Assembly: GCA_035532735.1 (NCBI GenBank) | Contig: DATKQM010000033.1 | Span: 1 to 64,000, forward strand | DNA: 64,000 nucleotides | Reading direction: 5' to 3' | From: Chersky-840 sp035532735 | GTDB lineage: Bacteria; Actinomycetota; Acidimicrobiia; Acidimicrobiales; UBA8190 | Shown: positions 7,537-14,812 of the stretch, in pieces | Numbering within the stretch: the first letter of the stretch is position 1 | Layout of the letters: every line of letters begins with the position of its first letter | Notes under the pieces: generated by a model | Databases searched by the model: none | Told to the model about the DNA's origin: nothing | The model's input: only the letters and a program-made list of their open reading frames with translations | Program-made: the position numbers and the translations under genes

Positions 7537-9174
7537 ATGTTTCGGGTGCGATGGCTCGGTCGGGTCCCCTACAGCGAGGCGTACGCGTTGCAGCGGGCCT
7601 TGCATGACCGGGGTCGTGACGACCACCTGTTGCTTCTCGAGCATCCGCACGTGTTCACGTTGGGGGCGCACGCCGATCGGGGGCACGTGCTCGTCGACCC
7701 GGCTGTGGTGGGTGCAGAGCTCGTGGCCAGTGACCGGGGTGGGGATGTCACCTATCACGGGCCGGGACAGCTCGTCGGGTATCCCGTGGTGAACGTTCCC
7801 ACCGCGCCGCGCTCGGTGCCCGCGCACGTGAACGCGATCGAGCAAGTGGTGATCGACACGCTGGCAGACCTCGGCCTGGATGGTGGGAGGTTGGCCGGCT
7901 ACCCCGGTGTGTGGGTGGACGCCGAGGGCGCGGCACCTCGGAAGATCTGTGCCATCGGGGTGCGGGTCACGCGGGGACGGTCCATGCACGGGCTGGCGCT
8001 CAATGTCGACCCCGAGTTGGGTTGGTTCGACCGGATCGTGCCGTGTGGGATCGCGGACAAGGCGGTGACGTCGGTGGCGGCGGAAGGCGTCGACGTGTCG
8101 ATGCGCGAGGTGGCCGACATCCTGGTGGGCCTCGCCGTGAAGGTGTGGGCCCAAGACGGGCTCTTCGAGCGCCAGGACGTGGCCTGGCCGACACAGGCCA
8201 GGAGATCTCCACCGGAGGCTCTCGCCGAGCGGGTCCCGGGCGAACGACTCCGTATCCGGTTGGGCCAGGCGGGGGTCGACCCCGGAGCGGGTCTGGCCGG
8301 GAACTCCCGCAAGCCCCCGTGGCTGCGGGTCCCGGTGCGGATGGGCGACGAGTTCCTCGGCCTGCGGCGAACGGTGCGCGACCTCGGCCTCGTGACAGTG
8401 TGCGAGGAGGCGGGTTGTCCCAACATCTTCGAGTGCTGGGCCGACGGGACGGCCACGTTCATGATCAACGGTGAGCGGTGCACCCGGAGTTGCGGGTTCT
8501 GCCTCGTCGACACCCGACACCCCGAGCCCCTCGATGCCGACGAGCCCGAAAGGGTCGCGGCGGCGGTGGAGCGACTCGACCTGGCCTACGCGGTGGTGAC
8601 GGCGGTGGCCCGGGACGACCTTCCCGACGGGGGAGCGGGAGGGTACGCGGCGACGATCCGGGCCATCCGGCGTCGACGGCCGACTGCGGCGGTCGAGGTG
8701 CTCATCCCCGACTGCAAGGGGGATGGGGACTCCTTGGAGACGATCTTCAGGGCAGGTCCCGACGTGCTCAACCACAATCTCGAAACCGTGGCGCGCCTGC
8801 AGCGCGCCGTCCGGCCTTCGGCCGGATACGGACGGAGTCTGTCGGTGTTGGCGCGGGCCAAGAACGCCGGGCTCGTGACCAAGTCCGGCATGATCCTCGG
8901 CATGGGGGAGGACCGGGACGAAGTGATCGGTGCGCTGGCCGATCTCCGGGCCGTGGGCGTCGACATCGTCACACTCGGTCAGTATCTCCGTCCGACCGCG
9001 GCGCACCTCCCCGTGGCGCGGTGGTGGACGCCCGAGGAATTCGAATCGCTGGGAAGGATCGGCCAGGAGATGGGGTTCGGCCATGTCGAGTCCTCGCCCT
9101 TGACGCGGTCGAGCTACCACGCCCGAGGGGCAGCTGCCGCGGCCGGGTCGGGATCGACCGTGGTGCCGGCATGA
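7537..9174 (+). CDS. lipB-lipA: Fused octanoyltransferase-lipoyl synthase (LipB-LipA)
   Basis: One uninterrupted 545-codon frame carries both steps of endogenous lipoylation. Residues 1-215 are LipB: GGDVTYHGPGQ (about 70-80), Lys136 in PRKICAIG and Cys170 in PCGIADK form the acyl-transfer site. After a linker, residues from about 255 are LipA: the auxiliary cluster cysteines C289, C294 and C300 in CEEAGCPNIFEC, the radical-SAM cluster C315, C319 and C322 in CTRSCGFC, and the C-terminal serine motif TRSSYHA. LipB moves octanoate from ACP to the E2 lipoyl Lys and LipA inserts two sulfurs. The ATG at 7537 has a GGGGTCGGAG element upstream. Separate genes are the usual arrangement. Confidence 0.93.
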   Translation: MFRVRWLGRVPYSEAYALQRALHDRGRDDHLLLLEHPHVFTLGAHADRGHVLVDPAVVGAELVASDRGGDVTYHGPGQLVGYPVVNVPTAPRSVPAHVNAIEQVVIDTLADLGLDGGRLAGYPGVWVDAEGAAPRKICAIGVRVTRGRSMHGLALNVDPELGWFDRIVPCGIADKAVTSVAAEGVDVSMREVADILVGLAVKVWAQDGLFERQDVAWPTQARRSPPEALAERVPGERLRIRLGQAGVDPGAGLAGNSRKPPWLRVPVRMGDEFLGLRRTVRDLGLVTVCEEAGCPNIFECWADGTATFMINGERCTRSCGFCLVDTRHPEPLDADEPERVAAAVERLDLAYAVVTAVARDDLPDGGAGGYAATIRAIRRRRPTAAVEVLIPDCKGDGDSLETIFRAGPDVLNHNLETVARLQRAVRPSAGYGRSLSVLARAKNAGLVTKSGMILGMGEDRDEVIGALADLRAVGVDIVTLGQYLRPTAAHLPVARWWTPEEFESLGRIGQEMGFGHVESSPLTRSSYHARGAAAAAGSGSTVVPA

Positions 9175-10295
9175 GCGACCAGCAGGCAGCCCGGGCGAAG
9201 CGGCTCGAGCGGGTGCGGGGGAGGATGGGCGAGCTCGGAGTCGACGCGTTGCTGTTGTCGCACGGCGCGGACCTGCCCTGGCTCACGGGCTATCGGGCCA
9301 TGCCGCTCGAGCGGCTCACGCTGTTGGTGTTGCCCCGGGACGGCGAGGCGGTGTTGATCGTCCCCGGGCTCGAGGCCCCCCGGGTGCCCGAGACCGACGG
9401 GCTGATCGAGGTGCGTCCCTGGGCCGAGACCGAAGATCCCATCGGGCTCGCAGTCGGGATCCTCGCCCATGCGGGCCAGGCCCGGTACGGCATCTCGGAC
9501 CGGGCCTGGGCGACGTCGGTGTTGGCCCTGCAGGCGAGGTTGCCCGGTGCGCAGTTCGAGGCGGCGTCGCGGGTCACGTCCCCGCTGCGGGCCGTGAAGG
9601 ACACGAGCGAGATCGCGGCGTTGCAGGCCGCGGCGGAGGCGGCGGACAGCGTGGCGGTCGTGCTCCAACAGGGCGAGATCCCGTTGGCGGGCCGGAGCGA
9701 GGCCCAGGTGTCCGACGCGCTGAGCATGGGGCTGCTGGCGGCAGGGCACCGGCGGGTGAACTTCGCCATCGTGGGGAGCGGGCCCAACGGGGCCAGCCCG
9801 CATCACGAAGCTGGTGCGCGGGTCATCGAGCCGGGCGACACGGTGGTGTGTGACTTCGGTGGTGAGTACGTGGTGGACGGTGATGTCGGGTACTGCTCCG
9901 ACATCACCCGGACCGTGGCGGTGGGCGAGCCCGGAGCCGAGGTGCGCGAGACCTATGGGGTGCTCCTGGCCGCCCAGCAGGCCGCGGTGGAGGCGGTGCG
10001 ACCGGGAGTCACCGCCGAGCACGTCGACGCCGTGGCCCGGGCCGTCATCACCGAGGCCGGGTTGGGCGAGTACTTCATCCACCGGACCGGGCACGGGATC
10101 GGGATCGAGGAGCACGAGGACCCCTACGTCGTGGCCGGCAACGAGACGCGACTGGTCGTGGGCCACGCCTTCTCCGTCGAGCCCGGGATCTACTTCCCGG
10201 GGAGGTTCGGGATGCGGCTCGAGGACATCGTCGTCGTGGGCGAAGACGGAGCCGTTCCGCTCAATACCGTGGACCACTCCCTCGCGGTGATCTGA
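9171..10295 (+). CDS. M24-family aminopeptidase (Xaa-Pro peptidase-like)
   Basis: A pita-bread metalloprotease of 374 residues. An N-terminal creatinase-like domain (to about residue 130) precedes the M24 catalytic domain. Metal ligands are visible: Asp in CDFGGEYV and in CSDITRTVAVG, His in HRTGHGIGIEEHED, and two Glu in SVEPGIYFPG and MRLEDIVVV. Members remove an N-terminal residue next to proline or hydrolyse dipeptides, in the cytosol. The ATG overlaps the lipB-lipA stop by four bases (ATGA), so it is in the lipoate operon, with no obvious functional link. Confidence 0.87.
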   Translation: MSDQQAARAKRLERVRGRMGELGVDALLLSHGADLPWLTGYRAMPLERLTLLVLPRDGEAVLIVPGLEAPRVPETDGLIEVRPWAETEDPIGLAVGILAHAGQARYGISDRAWATSVLALQARLPGAQFEAASRVTSPLRAVKDTSEIAALQAAAEAADSVAVVLQQGEIPLAGRSEAQVSDALSMGLLAAGHRRVNFAIVGSGPNGASPHHEAGARVIEPGDTVVCDFGGEYVVDGDVGYCSDITRTVAVGEPGAEVRETYGVLLAAQQAAVEAVRPGVTAEHVDAVARAVITEAGLGEYFIHRTGHGIGIEEHEDPYVVAGNETRLVVGHAFSVEPGIYFPGRFGMRLEDIVVVGEDGAVPLNTVDHSLAVI

Positions 10296-10342
10296 TGGGC
10301 CCGATCTGTGGGCCCCGTCTCATGGGCCCCATCTGATGGATC
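10293..10342. repeat. Short tandem repeat array starting at a stop codon
   Basis: Three complete units of 13-14 bp and one partial unit begin exactly at the TGA of the M24 gene: TGATGGGCCCGATC, TGTGGGCCCCGTC, TCATGGGCCCCATC, then TGATGGATC, which contains the next start codon. Each complete unit centres on GGGCCC and is almost a perfect palindrome. Confidence 0.6.
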
Positions 10343-11064
10343 TGGGCATCCGGGGCAAGGTCGCGCTCGTGACCGCCGGGTCGCGGGGGTTGGGACGGGC
10401 CAGTGCCGAAGCGCTCGCCGAGGACGGGGCCCGGATCGTGGTGTGCGCGCGGAACGCGGAGTCGCTGCGAGAAGCCGAGCAGGCCATCGCCGGGCGGGGC
10501 ACAGAAGTCCTCGCCGTCGTGGCCGACATGGCCGATCCCTCGGCGCCCGACCGGCTCATCGAGGCCGCGATGGAGCGGTTCGGCCGTCTCGATATCGTGG
10601 TGGCCAACGCCGGAGGCCCGCCCCCGGCGAGTGCGCTCGAGCTCGACGACGACGCCATCCGGGCCGCCGTCGAAGTCACGTTGCTTTCGGCGGTGCGACT
10701 CGTGCGGGGTGCGTTGCCCCACATGCGGGCCGGCGGCTGGGGGCGACTGTGTTGCATCTCGTCGTACTCGGTCGTCCAGCCCATTCCCGGGCTCGCCCTG
10801 TCCAACACCGCTCGGAGCGGCCTGCGGGCGTGGGCCAAGACCGCGGCGGCCGATCTCGCCGGTGAGAGCAGCGGCATCACCCTCAACCTGGTCTGCCCCG
10901 GACCCCACGCCACCGAGCGGATGCGACAGCTCGGTGGCACGAGCGCAACGTTGGGCGATCCCGCCGACTTCGGCCGGGTCGTCGCCTTCATGTGCTCGGC
11001 GTACGCCGGATTCGTGAACGGGGCCACCATCGTCGTGGACGGGGGAGCCACCCTGGCGCTGTAA
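10336..11064 (+). CDS. SDR-family oxidoreductase lacking the catalytic Tyr
   Basis: An SDR of 242 residues with a clear Rossmann motif (VTAGSRGLGRASAEAL), NAGG at the end of beta-4, and DGGATLAL at the C-terminus. The catalytic serine region ISSYSVVQPIPGL is present. The segment that should hold YxxxK reads LALSNTARSGL, with no Tyr and with Arg rather than Lys. I know a group of FabG-like SDRs with this SN..R pattern, so it may be a subfamily trait rather than decay. It may be inactive, or use other chemistry. It follows the M24 gene by 40 nt and starts inside a repeat array. Confidence 0.75.
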   Translation: MDLGIRGKVALVTAGSRGLGRASAEALAEDGARIVVCARNAESLREAEQAIAGRGTEVLAVVADMADPSAPDRLIEAAMERFGRLDIVVANAGGPPPASALELDDDAIRAAVEVTLLSAVRLVRGALPHMRAGGWGRLCCISSYSVVQPIPGLALSNTARSGLRAWAKTAAADLAGESSGITLNLVCPGPHATERMRQLGGTSATLGDPADFGRVVAFMCSAYAGFVNGATIVVDGGATLAL

Positions 11065-11107
11065 CGAGCCCTGCTGCGGGTCGGACCCGTCGCGCCGGGA
11101 ACGACAG

Positions 11108-11506
11108 TTACGCCGAGGTCACTCCGGCGCGAGCCACAGCGTCGGACCGGTTGTCGAAGCCGACGATGTCGACGATGAGTCCCCCGCGCACCGTGAGCAC
11201 CTGCCAGCGTGGCGCCACCCCGCCCGGGGTATCCGCCCCCCGGGGGCCTCGGACGGACAACTCGACGAGGATCTTGTCACCGAGCACGACGGTTTCGGTG
11301 ACGTCGGCTCGGGTTCCGGACTCCCGGCCTCGCTCGTACCAGGCCAGGACCTGATCCCGGTTTCGGCACGAGGGCACCCGGGCGTCGGGCGCGCCCCACC
11401 GGACGCCAGGGTCGAGGAGGTGACTGAAGGAGGAGAGATCGGCCGCCTCCAGGGCGCTGTGCAGCTGGTGCGCCAGGCTCTCCATCGCTTCGATCGACTC
11501 GGACAC
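11108..11506 (-). CDS. NTF2-like (SnoaL-type) domain protein
   Basis: A protein of 132 residues with the alpha+beta cone fold signature of nuclear-transport-factor-2-like proteins. An N-terminal helix pair ends in LDPGVRWG, and the terminal strands read WQVLTVRGGLIVDIVGFDN. Relatives include small hydratases, isomerases and ligand-binding proteins, so no reaction can be assigned. The GTG start has GAGGAGG with a 6-nt spacing. It begins 19 nt after the TauE-like permease gene and is likely co-transcribed with it. Confidence 0.7.
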   Translation of the reverse strand: MSESIEAMESLAHQLHSALEAADLSSFSHLLDPGVRWGAPDARVPSCRNRDQVLAWYERGRESGTRADVTETVVLGDKILVELSVRGPRGADTPGGVAPRWQVLTVRGGLIVDIVGFDNRSDAVARAGVTSA

Positions 11507-11525
11507 CGACGACCTCCTCGCACCA

Positions 11526-12452
11526 CTAGTCCGGTCCCGGCGAAACCGCCGACAGCCCGTCTTCGCCGACAGACACCACCACAGCCGCGTCCTTCTGCCA
11601 GGGTCGGGCAGTCACGACCCAGACCAAACCGGCCAGGAGCAGAACCGAGCACAGCACCCAGCCGAGGGCGGTGGTGCCCACACCGACGTATTTGAGCCCC
11701 GAGGCGAAGATCACGAAGGTGATGGCCGGACGGACGTAGCGGTCCGGCGCTCGCGACGACAGGAACGCACCGACGAGGACGGCCGGAACGCTGCCGACGA
11801 TGAGCGAAGTGGTCACCGACAACTCGATGTGTCCGAAGGCGAGGGCGCCCAGGGCCGCCGCCGCGGTGAGGGGAACCGCCTGGGCGAGGTCGGTGCCGAC
11901 CAGCTGGTTGGCCCCGATCATCGGATAGAGAAAGAGAAGGAAGACGACCATCAACGATCCCGAACCGACAGAGGTGATCCCGACGATGATGCCCCCGATC
12001 ATCCCGATCAACACCGTGGGCAGCGGACGGAGGGTGATGTTGTGGACGACACCTTGGCGTGTCTGCCCGGAGCGACGGTCGAGGCCGTACCGCAGGACCA
12101 TGGCCGCGGCGCCGACGAGAAGGGCCGCCCCGAGGGCGATCTGGACGTTGTGCTCGGCCGCGTTGGCGTTGCCGATGAGATGAAGGAGATAGGCGCCGAG
12201 AAAGGCCATCGGGACCGACCCCGACATCATGAAACCGACCAGTCGGAGATTCACCGTCCCGCGTCGGAGGTGGACGGCCGCTCCGATGGGACGCATGACG
12301 ACCGCAGCCACCAGGTCACTCGAGATGGCCGTCGAGGGCTTCACCCCGAAGAGCAGGATCAGCATCGGGGTCATGAGCGCGCCCCCGCCGGCGCCGGTCA
12401 TCCCCACCAGGAACCCAATGACCGCGCTGCCCAGGACGATGTAGGGATCCAA
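11526..12452 (-). CDS. TauE/SafE-family membrane transporter
   Basis: An integral membrane protein with about eight hydrophobic segments. It opens with GFLVGMTGAGGGALMTP and has the matching second-half repeat GIIVGITSVGSGSLMVV; these paired glycine-rich motifs are the signature of the TauE/SafE (DUF81) family of putative sulfite, sulfonate or other organic anion exporters. The frame is open to GTG 12515, but TTG 12452 has a GGGAGGTG element 10 nt upstream and sits just before the first membrane segment. The substrate is not predictable. The NTF2-like gene follows in the same direction. Confidence 0.85.
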   Translation of the reverse strand: MDPYIVLGSAVIGFLVGMTGAGGGALMTPMLILLFGVKPSTAISSDLVAAVVMRPIGAAVHLRRGTVNLRLVGFMMSGSVPMAFLGAYLLHLIGNANAAEHNVQIALGAALLVGAAAMVLRYGLDRRSGQTRQGVVHNITLRPLPTVLIGMIGGIIVGITSVGSGSLMVVFLLFLYPMIGANQLVGTDLAQAVPLTAAAALGALAFGHIELSVTTSLIVGSVPAVLVGAFLSSRAPDRYVRPAITFVIFASGLKYVGVGTTALGWVLCSVLLLAGLVWVVTARPWQKDAAVVVSVGEDGLSAVSPGPD

Positions 12453-12548
12453 TGGAGGGGCACCTCCCGTCGCAAAACGTGCTGCGTCTCCGGGACTCCA
12501 CCCGTGACGACCCACTGAATGTCCTCAGAGGAACCTTATGTGACCTCC

Positions 12549-12738
12549 CTACCGGGTGCGCAGGAGCTGGCCCGCCGTCTCGCCCCGAGCCGCCACGATG
12601 GCGGGGACGACGGCAGACCTCTGCGACCCCGGGGAGCTTGGCCAACTGGGGCAGCGGAAGTCGGTGATCTTGGTGATGCGACCGTCGCGGATCTCGAAGA
12701 AGGCGACGGCCAGCGCGCCAGCGCCAGGCGCCGCTTGT
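12549..12738 (-). pseudogene. Remnant of an NTF2-like (SnoaL) gene
   Basis: The minus strand encodes about 62 residues, including ALAVAFFEIRDGRITKITDF. This is the typical last two strands of a SnoaL/NTF2-like protein. There is no start codon and no N-terminal half: the frame continues into the neighbouring gene (ending at 12739) as unrelated sequence. The most economical reading is a truncated copy related in fold to the intact NTF2-like gene at 11108. The evidence is one motif, so confidence is modest. Confidence 0.35.
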
Positions 12739-13308
12739 TCAGGAAGCTCGAGCTTCGGCGGTGACGCGGTCTCGGATGGCACGGACGCGCCGTCGGGCTC
12801 TGAGGACGCGTGTGCGCAGCGCGACCGAGCCATCGGTGTCGTAGGCCCGGCGCAGATCGAGCATGGCCGGGACGTCGCCATGCGGCGCGGCGGCCACTAC
12901 GGCCGCCCCGACCTCGTAGGCGTTCTCGGCATCGAGACAGGCACCGATGAGGAAGTCGGTGTCTTCGCCATCGTCGGTGGCGGCCAAGGCCAGCATGGCG
13001 GTCACCATCACATCGAGTGCGATGGTGGCGACGCCCGATCCTCCGATGGCCAGGGTCGACCCGATGGCGTCGGGCTTGTCCAGTTGTTCGGTCGGCGGCT
13101 GTTCACTGTGGAGCGCTTTGACTGCGTACCCGACAGAACCGACGGCATCGTGCGCGAAACGCGCCATGTCACGAGCCGAGGTTTCGTCGCCACGATCGAG
13201 GGCGGCACCGAGCTCTTCCATCGTGGCGTGAGCACGCTCGAGCTCGGATGCGAGCTGGACTGTCCTCTCACGCCAATTGAAGGGACGTTCCTGGAGATCG
13301 AGTGTCAT
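12739..13308 (-). CDS. Uncharacterised helical protein
   Basis: I do not recognise this protein. It has 189 residues, no signal peptide and no cysteines, and is rich in Ala, Arg and acidic residues. It appears all-helical: an N-terminal amphipathic part (WRERTVQLASELERAHATME), a central Gly/Ala segment (AIGGSGVATIALDVMVTAML) that could be one buried or membrane helix, and a basic C-terminus. The frame is open to 13473, but ATG 13308 has AAAGGAG at 8 nt spacing, so I chose it. It is alone on the minus strand, divergent from the Rpf-like gene. Confidence 0.6.
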   Translation of the reverse strand: MTLDLQERPFNWRERTVQLASELERAHATMEELGAALDRGDETSARDMARFAHDAVGSVGYAVKALHSEQPPTEQLDKPDAIGSTLAIGGSGVATIALDVMVTAMLALAATDDGEDTDFLIGACLDAENAYEVGAAVVAAAPHGDVPAMLDLRRAYDTDGSVALRTRVLRARRRVRAIRDRVTAEARAS

Positions 13309-13631
13309 GTATGGACTCCTTTGTTCGGCACCATTCTTGGACCGGTGTCGGAAATCACCGTCCGGATCGGCGCTCGAGGTTCGGGCGCGCAATGAGCAAC
13401 ACGGTCGCTGACTTCGAAGGTACCTACCGACAGTGAGTTCTTCACACCACAGACGCACAACAGTGGCCATCAAACGAACACTTTGCGAGACGTGATCTCA
13501 CTCACCGACGTGTGCTGAGCACGCCTCACCCCCATGAGAAGCGGCGGAGATCCCGACAGTAGGCAGGACGAAGCCGATGTCGGATTGCGGCTGGTGACCA
13601 TGCCTGAAACCAGCGTGAGCGCCGTTTAGGT

Positions 13632-13660
13632 TTGTCAATGTTCCCATCGACAGCTACCTT
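13632..13660 (+). promoter_or_regulatory. Strong-looking promoter of the Rpf-like gene
   Basis: TTGTCA (13632-13637), exactly 17 nt, TACCTT (13655-13660), then 6 nt to GTG 13667. It is one of the two best sigma-70-type matches in the window and implies a leaderless mRNA. The rest of the 358-nt gap 13309-13666 shows no other feature; I found no c-di-AMP (ydaO) riboswitch consensus. Confidence 0.6.
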
Positions 13661-13666
13661 CGCAGG

Positions 13667-14779
13667 GTGTCTCGCGCCTGGAACCACGCGACGAGGAGGA
13701 GCGCAGCAAAAGGGCGAAGCTCACGCATCGTCACTGCCGCGCTGCTCTGTACCCTCGCGACCACCAGCTCTCTCACCGTCATCGCGTCGCGCCCCGCGGC
13801 GGCCAATCAGGTCGGCGATCTCAAGGCCCAGGCGAAGGCGATCGAGCAAAAGTTGGTGCAGGAGCAGCTGCAGGCTGACGCCTATCAGCAGCAGTACTCG
13901 GTGGACTCCGCCAAGGTCGCGGCGGACACCCAGGCGATCGCACAAGTGGGCCAACAACTCGTGCTCGACCAACAGCATTACGACGCCGACACCGCGCAGG
14001 TTCGTCAATTGGCCATCACCTCGTATATGAACGGCGGACAGTTGTCCGGTGCCGACGCGGGTCTATTCGAGGGCAACGCCGAAGAGGTGCAGTCGGCCAA
14101 CGAGTACAACTCCATCGCCACCGGGAACATCGAGACGGCCCTGAGCCAACTCCAGAGCGCGCAGGACACGCTTCAGAACCAACAGTCGACGTTGCGCCAA
14201 CAACAGGCGAAGGATCAGGTCGACGAGACACAGCAGGCCACGTCGCTGAATCAGGCGACGAGCACTGTGCAAGCCATGGAGTCCGAGCAGAGCCTGGTGA
14301 CGGGCCGGCTGGCCGCTGCGGTCGCAGCGCAGACCCACGCACTGGACGCCGCGGCCAAGGCGGCGGTGGCTGCCGCTCAGAGAAAAGGATCCAAATCGAC
14401 TGGGGGCGGCACCAAGCCAGGTGCGGGTGCGGGTGCGGGTGCGGGCGCGAACCCAGGTGCCGGTCCCGGCGCGAACCCAGGTGCCGGCGCTCCGGCGGGA
14501 CCGCCTATCTCCGACCCCGCCCTCCCACCGTTCCTCCAGTGCGTGGTGCAAGCCGAATCGCGGGGGAATTACGGCGCGGTGTCTCCGGGCGGGACCTACA
14601 TGGGCGCCTTCCAGTTCAGTCAGTCGACGTGGAACTTCGCGGCCAGGGCAGCCGGGCTTCCGTACCTCGTCGGTGTGCCCCCCGACCAGGCCACGAAACC
14701 CCAGCAGGACACCGTGGCCGTGGCGCTTTACGCGCTCGACGGCCAGCGACCGTGGCTCGGGGACCGCTGTAGCGCGTAA
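13667..14779 (+). CDS. Secreted coiled-coil protein with transglycosylase (Rpf-like) domain
   Basis: A 370-residue exported cell-wall protein. Residues 1-46 are a signal peptide: a basic stretch, a hydrophobic core (IVTAALLCTLATTSSLTVIA) and an AAAN cleavage region. Residues about 47-225 are a Gln/Ala-rich coiled coil like those in actinobacterial NlpC/P60 hydrolases. A Gly/Ala/Pro repeat linker follows. The C-terminal 85 residues read FLQCVVQAESRGNYGAV, then GTYMGAFQFSQSTW, which matches the lysozyme-like fold of resuscitation-promoting factors, with Glu in the expected catalytic position and a pair of Cys (FLQC, DRC). It likely cleaves peptidoglycan glycan strands at division or resuscitation. 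Transcription appears leaderless. Confidence 0.8.
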   Translation: MSRAWNHATRRSAAKGRSSRIVTAALLCTLATTSSLTVIASRPAAANQVGDLKAQAKAIEQKLVQEQLQADAYQQQYSVDSAKVAADTQAIAQVGQQLVLDQQHYDADTAQVRQLAITSYMNGGQLSGADAGLFEGNAEEVQSANEYNSIATGNIETALSQLQSAQDTLQNQQSTLRQQQAKDQVDETQQATSLNQATSTVQAMESEQSLVTGRLAAAVAAQTHALDAAAKAAVAAAQRKGSKSTGGGTKPGAGAGAGAGANPGAGPGANPGAGAPAGPPISDPALPPFLQCVVQAESRGNYGAVSPGGTYMGAFQFSQSTWNFAARAAGLPYLVGVPPDQATKPQQDTVAVALYALDGQRPWLGDRCSA

Positions 14780-14801
14780 CGCGTACGCGTGGCGCGCCTA
14801 C
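14769..14801. terminator. Possible bidirectional terminator hairpin
   Basis: GTAGCGCG (14769-14776) pairs with CGCGCCTAC (14793-14801) apart from one bulged base. It covers the stop codon of the Rpf-like gene and lies before the end of the convergent metH. Confidence 0.35.
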
Positions 14802-14812
14802 GCACAACCCGA

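Noticed and set aside
7108..9120. A 670-codon minus-strand frame
   Set aside because: It is antisense of the fused lipB-lipA gene, which carries all catalytic residues.
13309..13666. c-di-AMP riboswitch before the Rpf-like gene
   Set aside because: Such riboswitches often precede rpf genes, but no core consensus is visible, and the promoter places the transcript start at the GTG.
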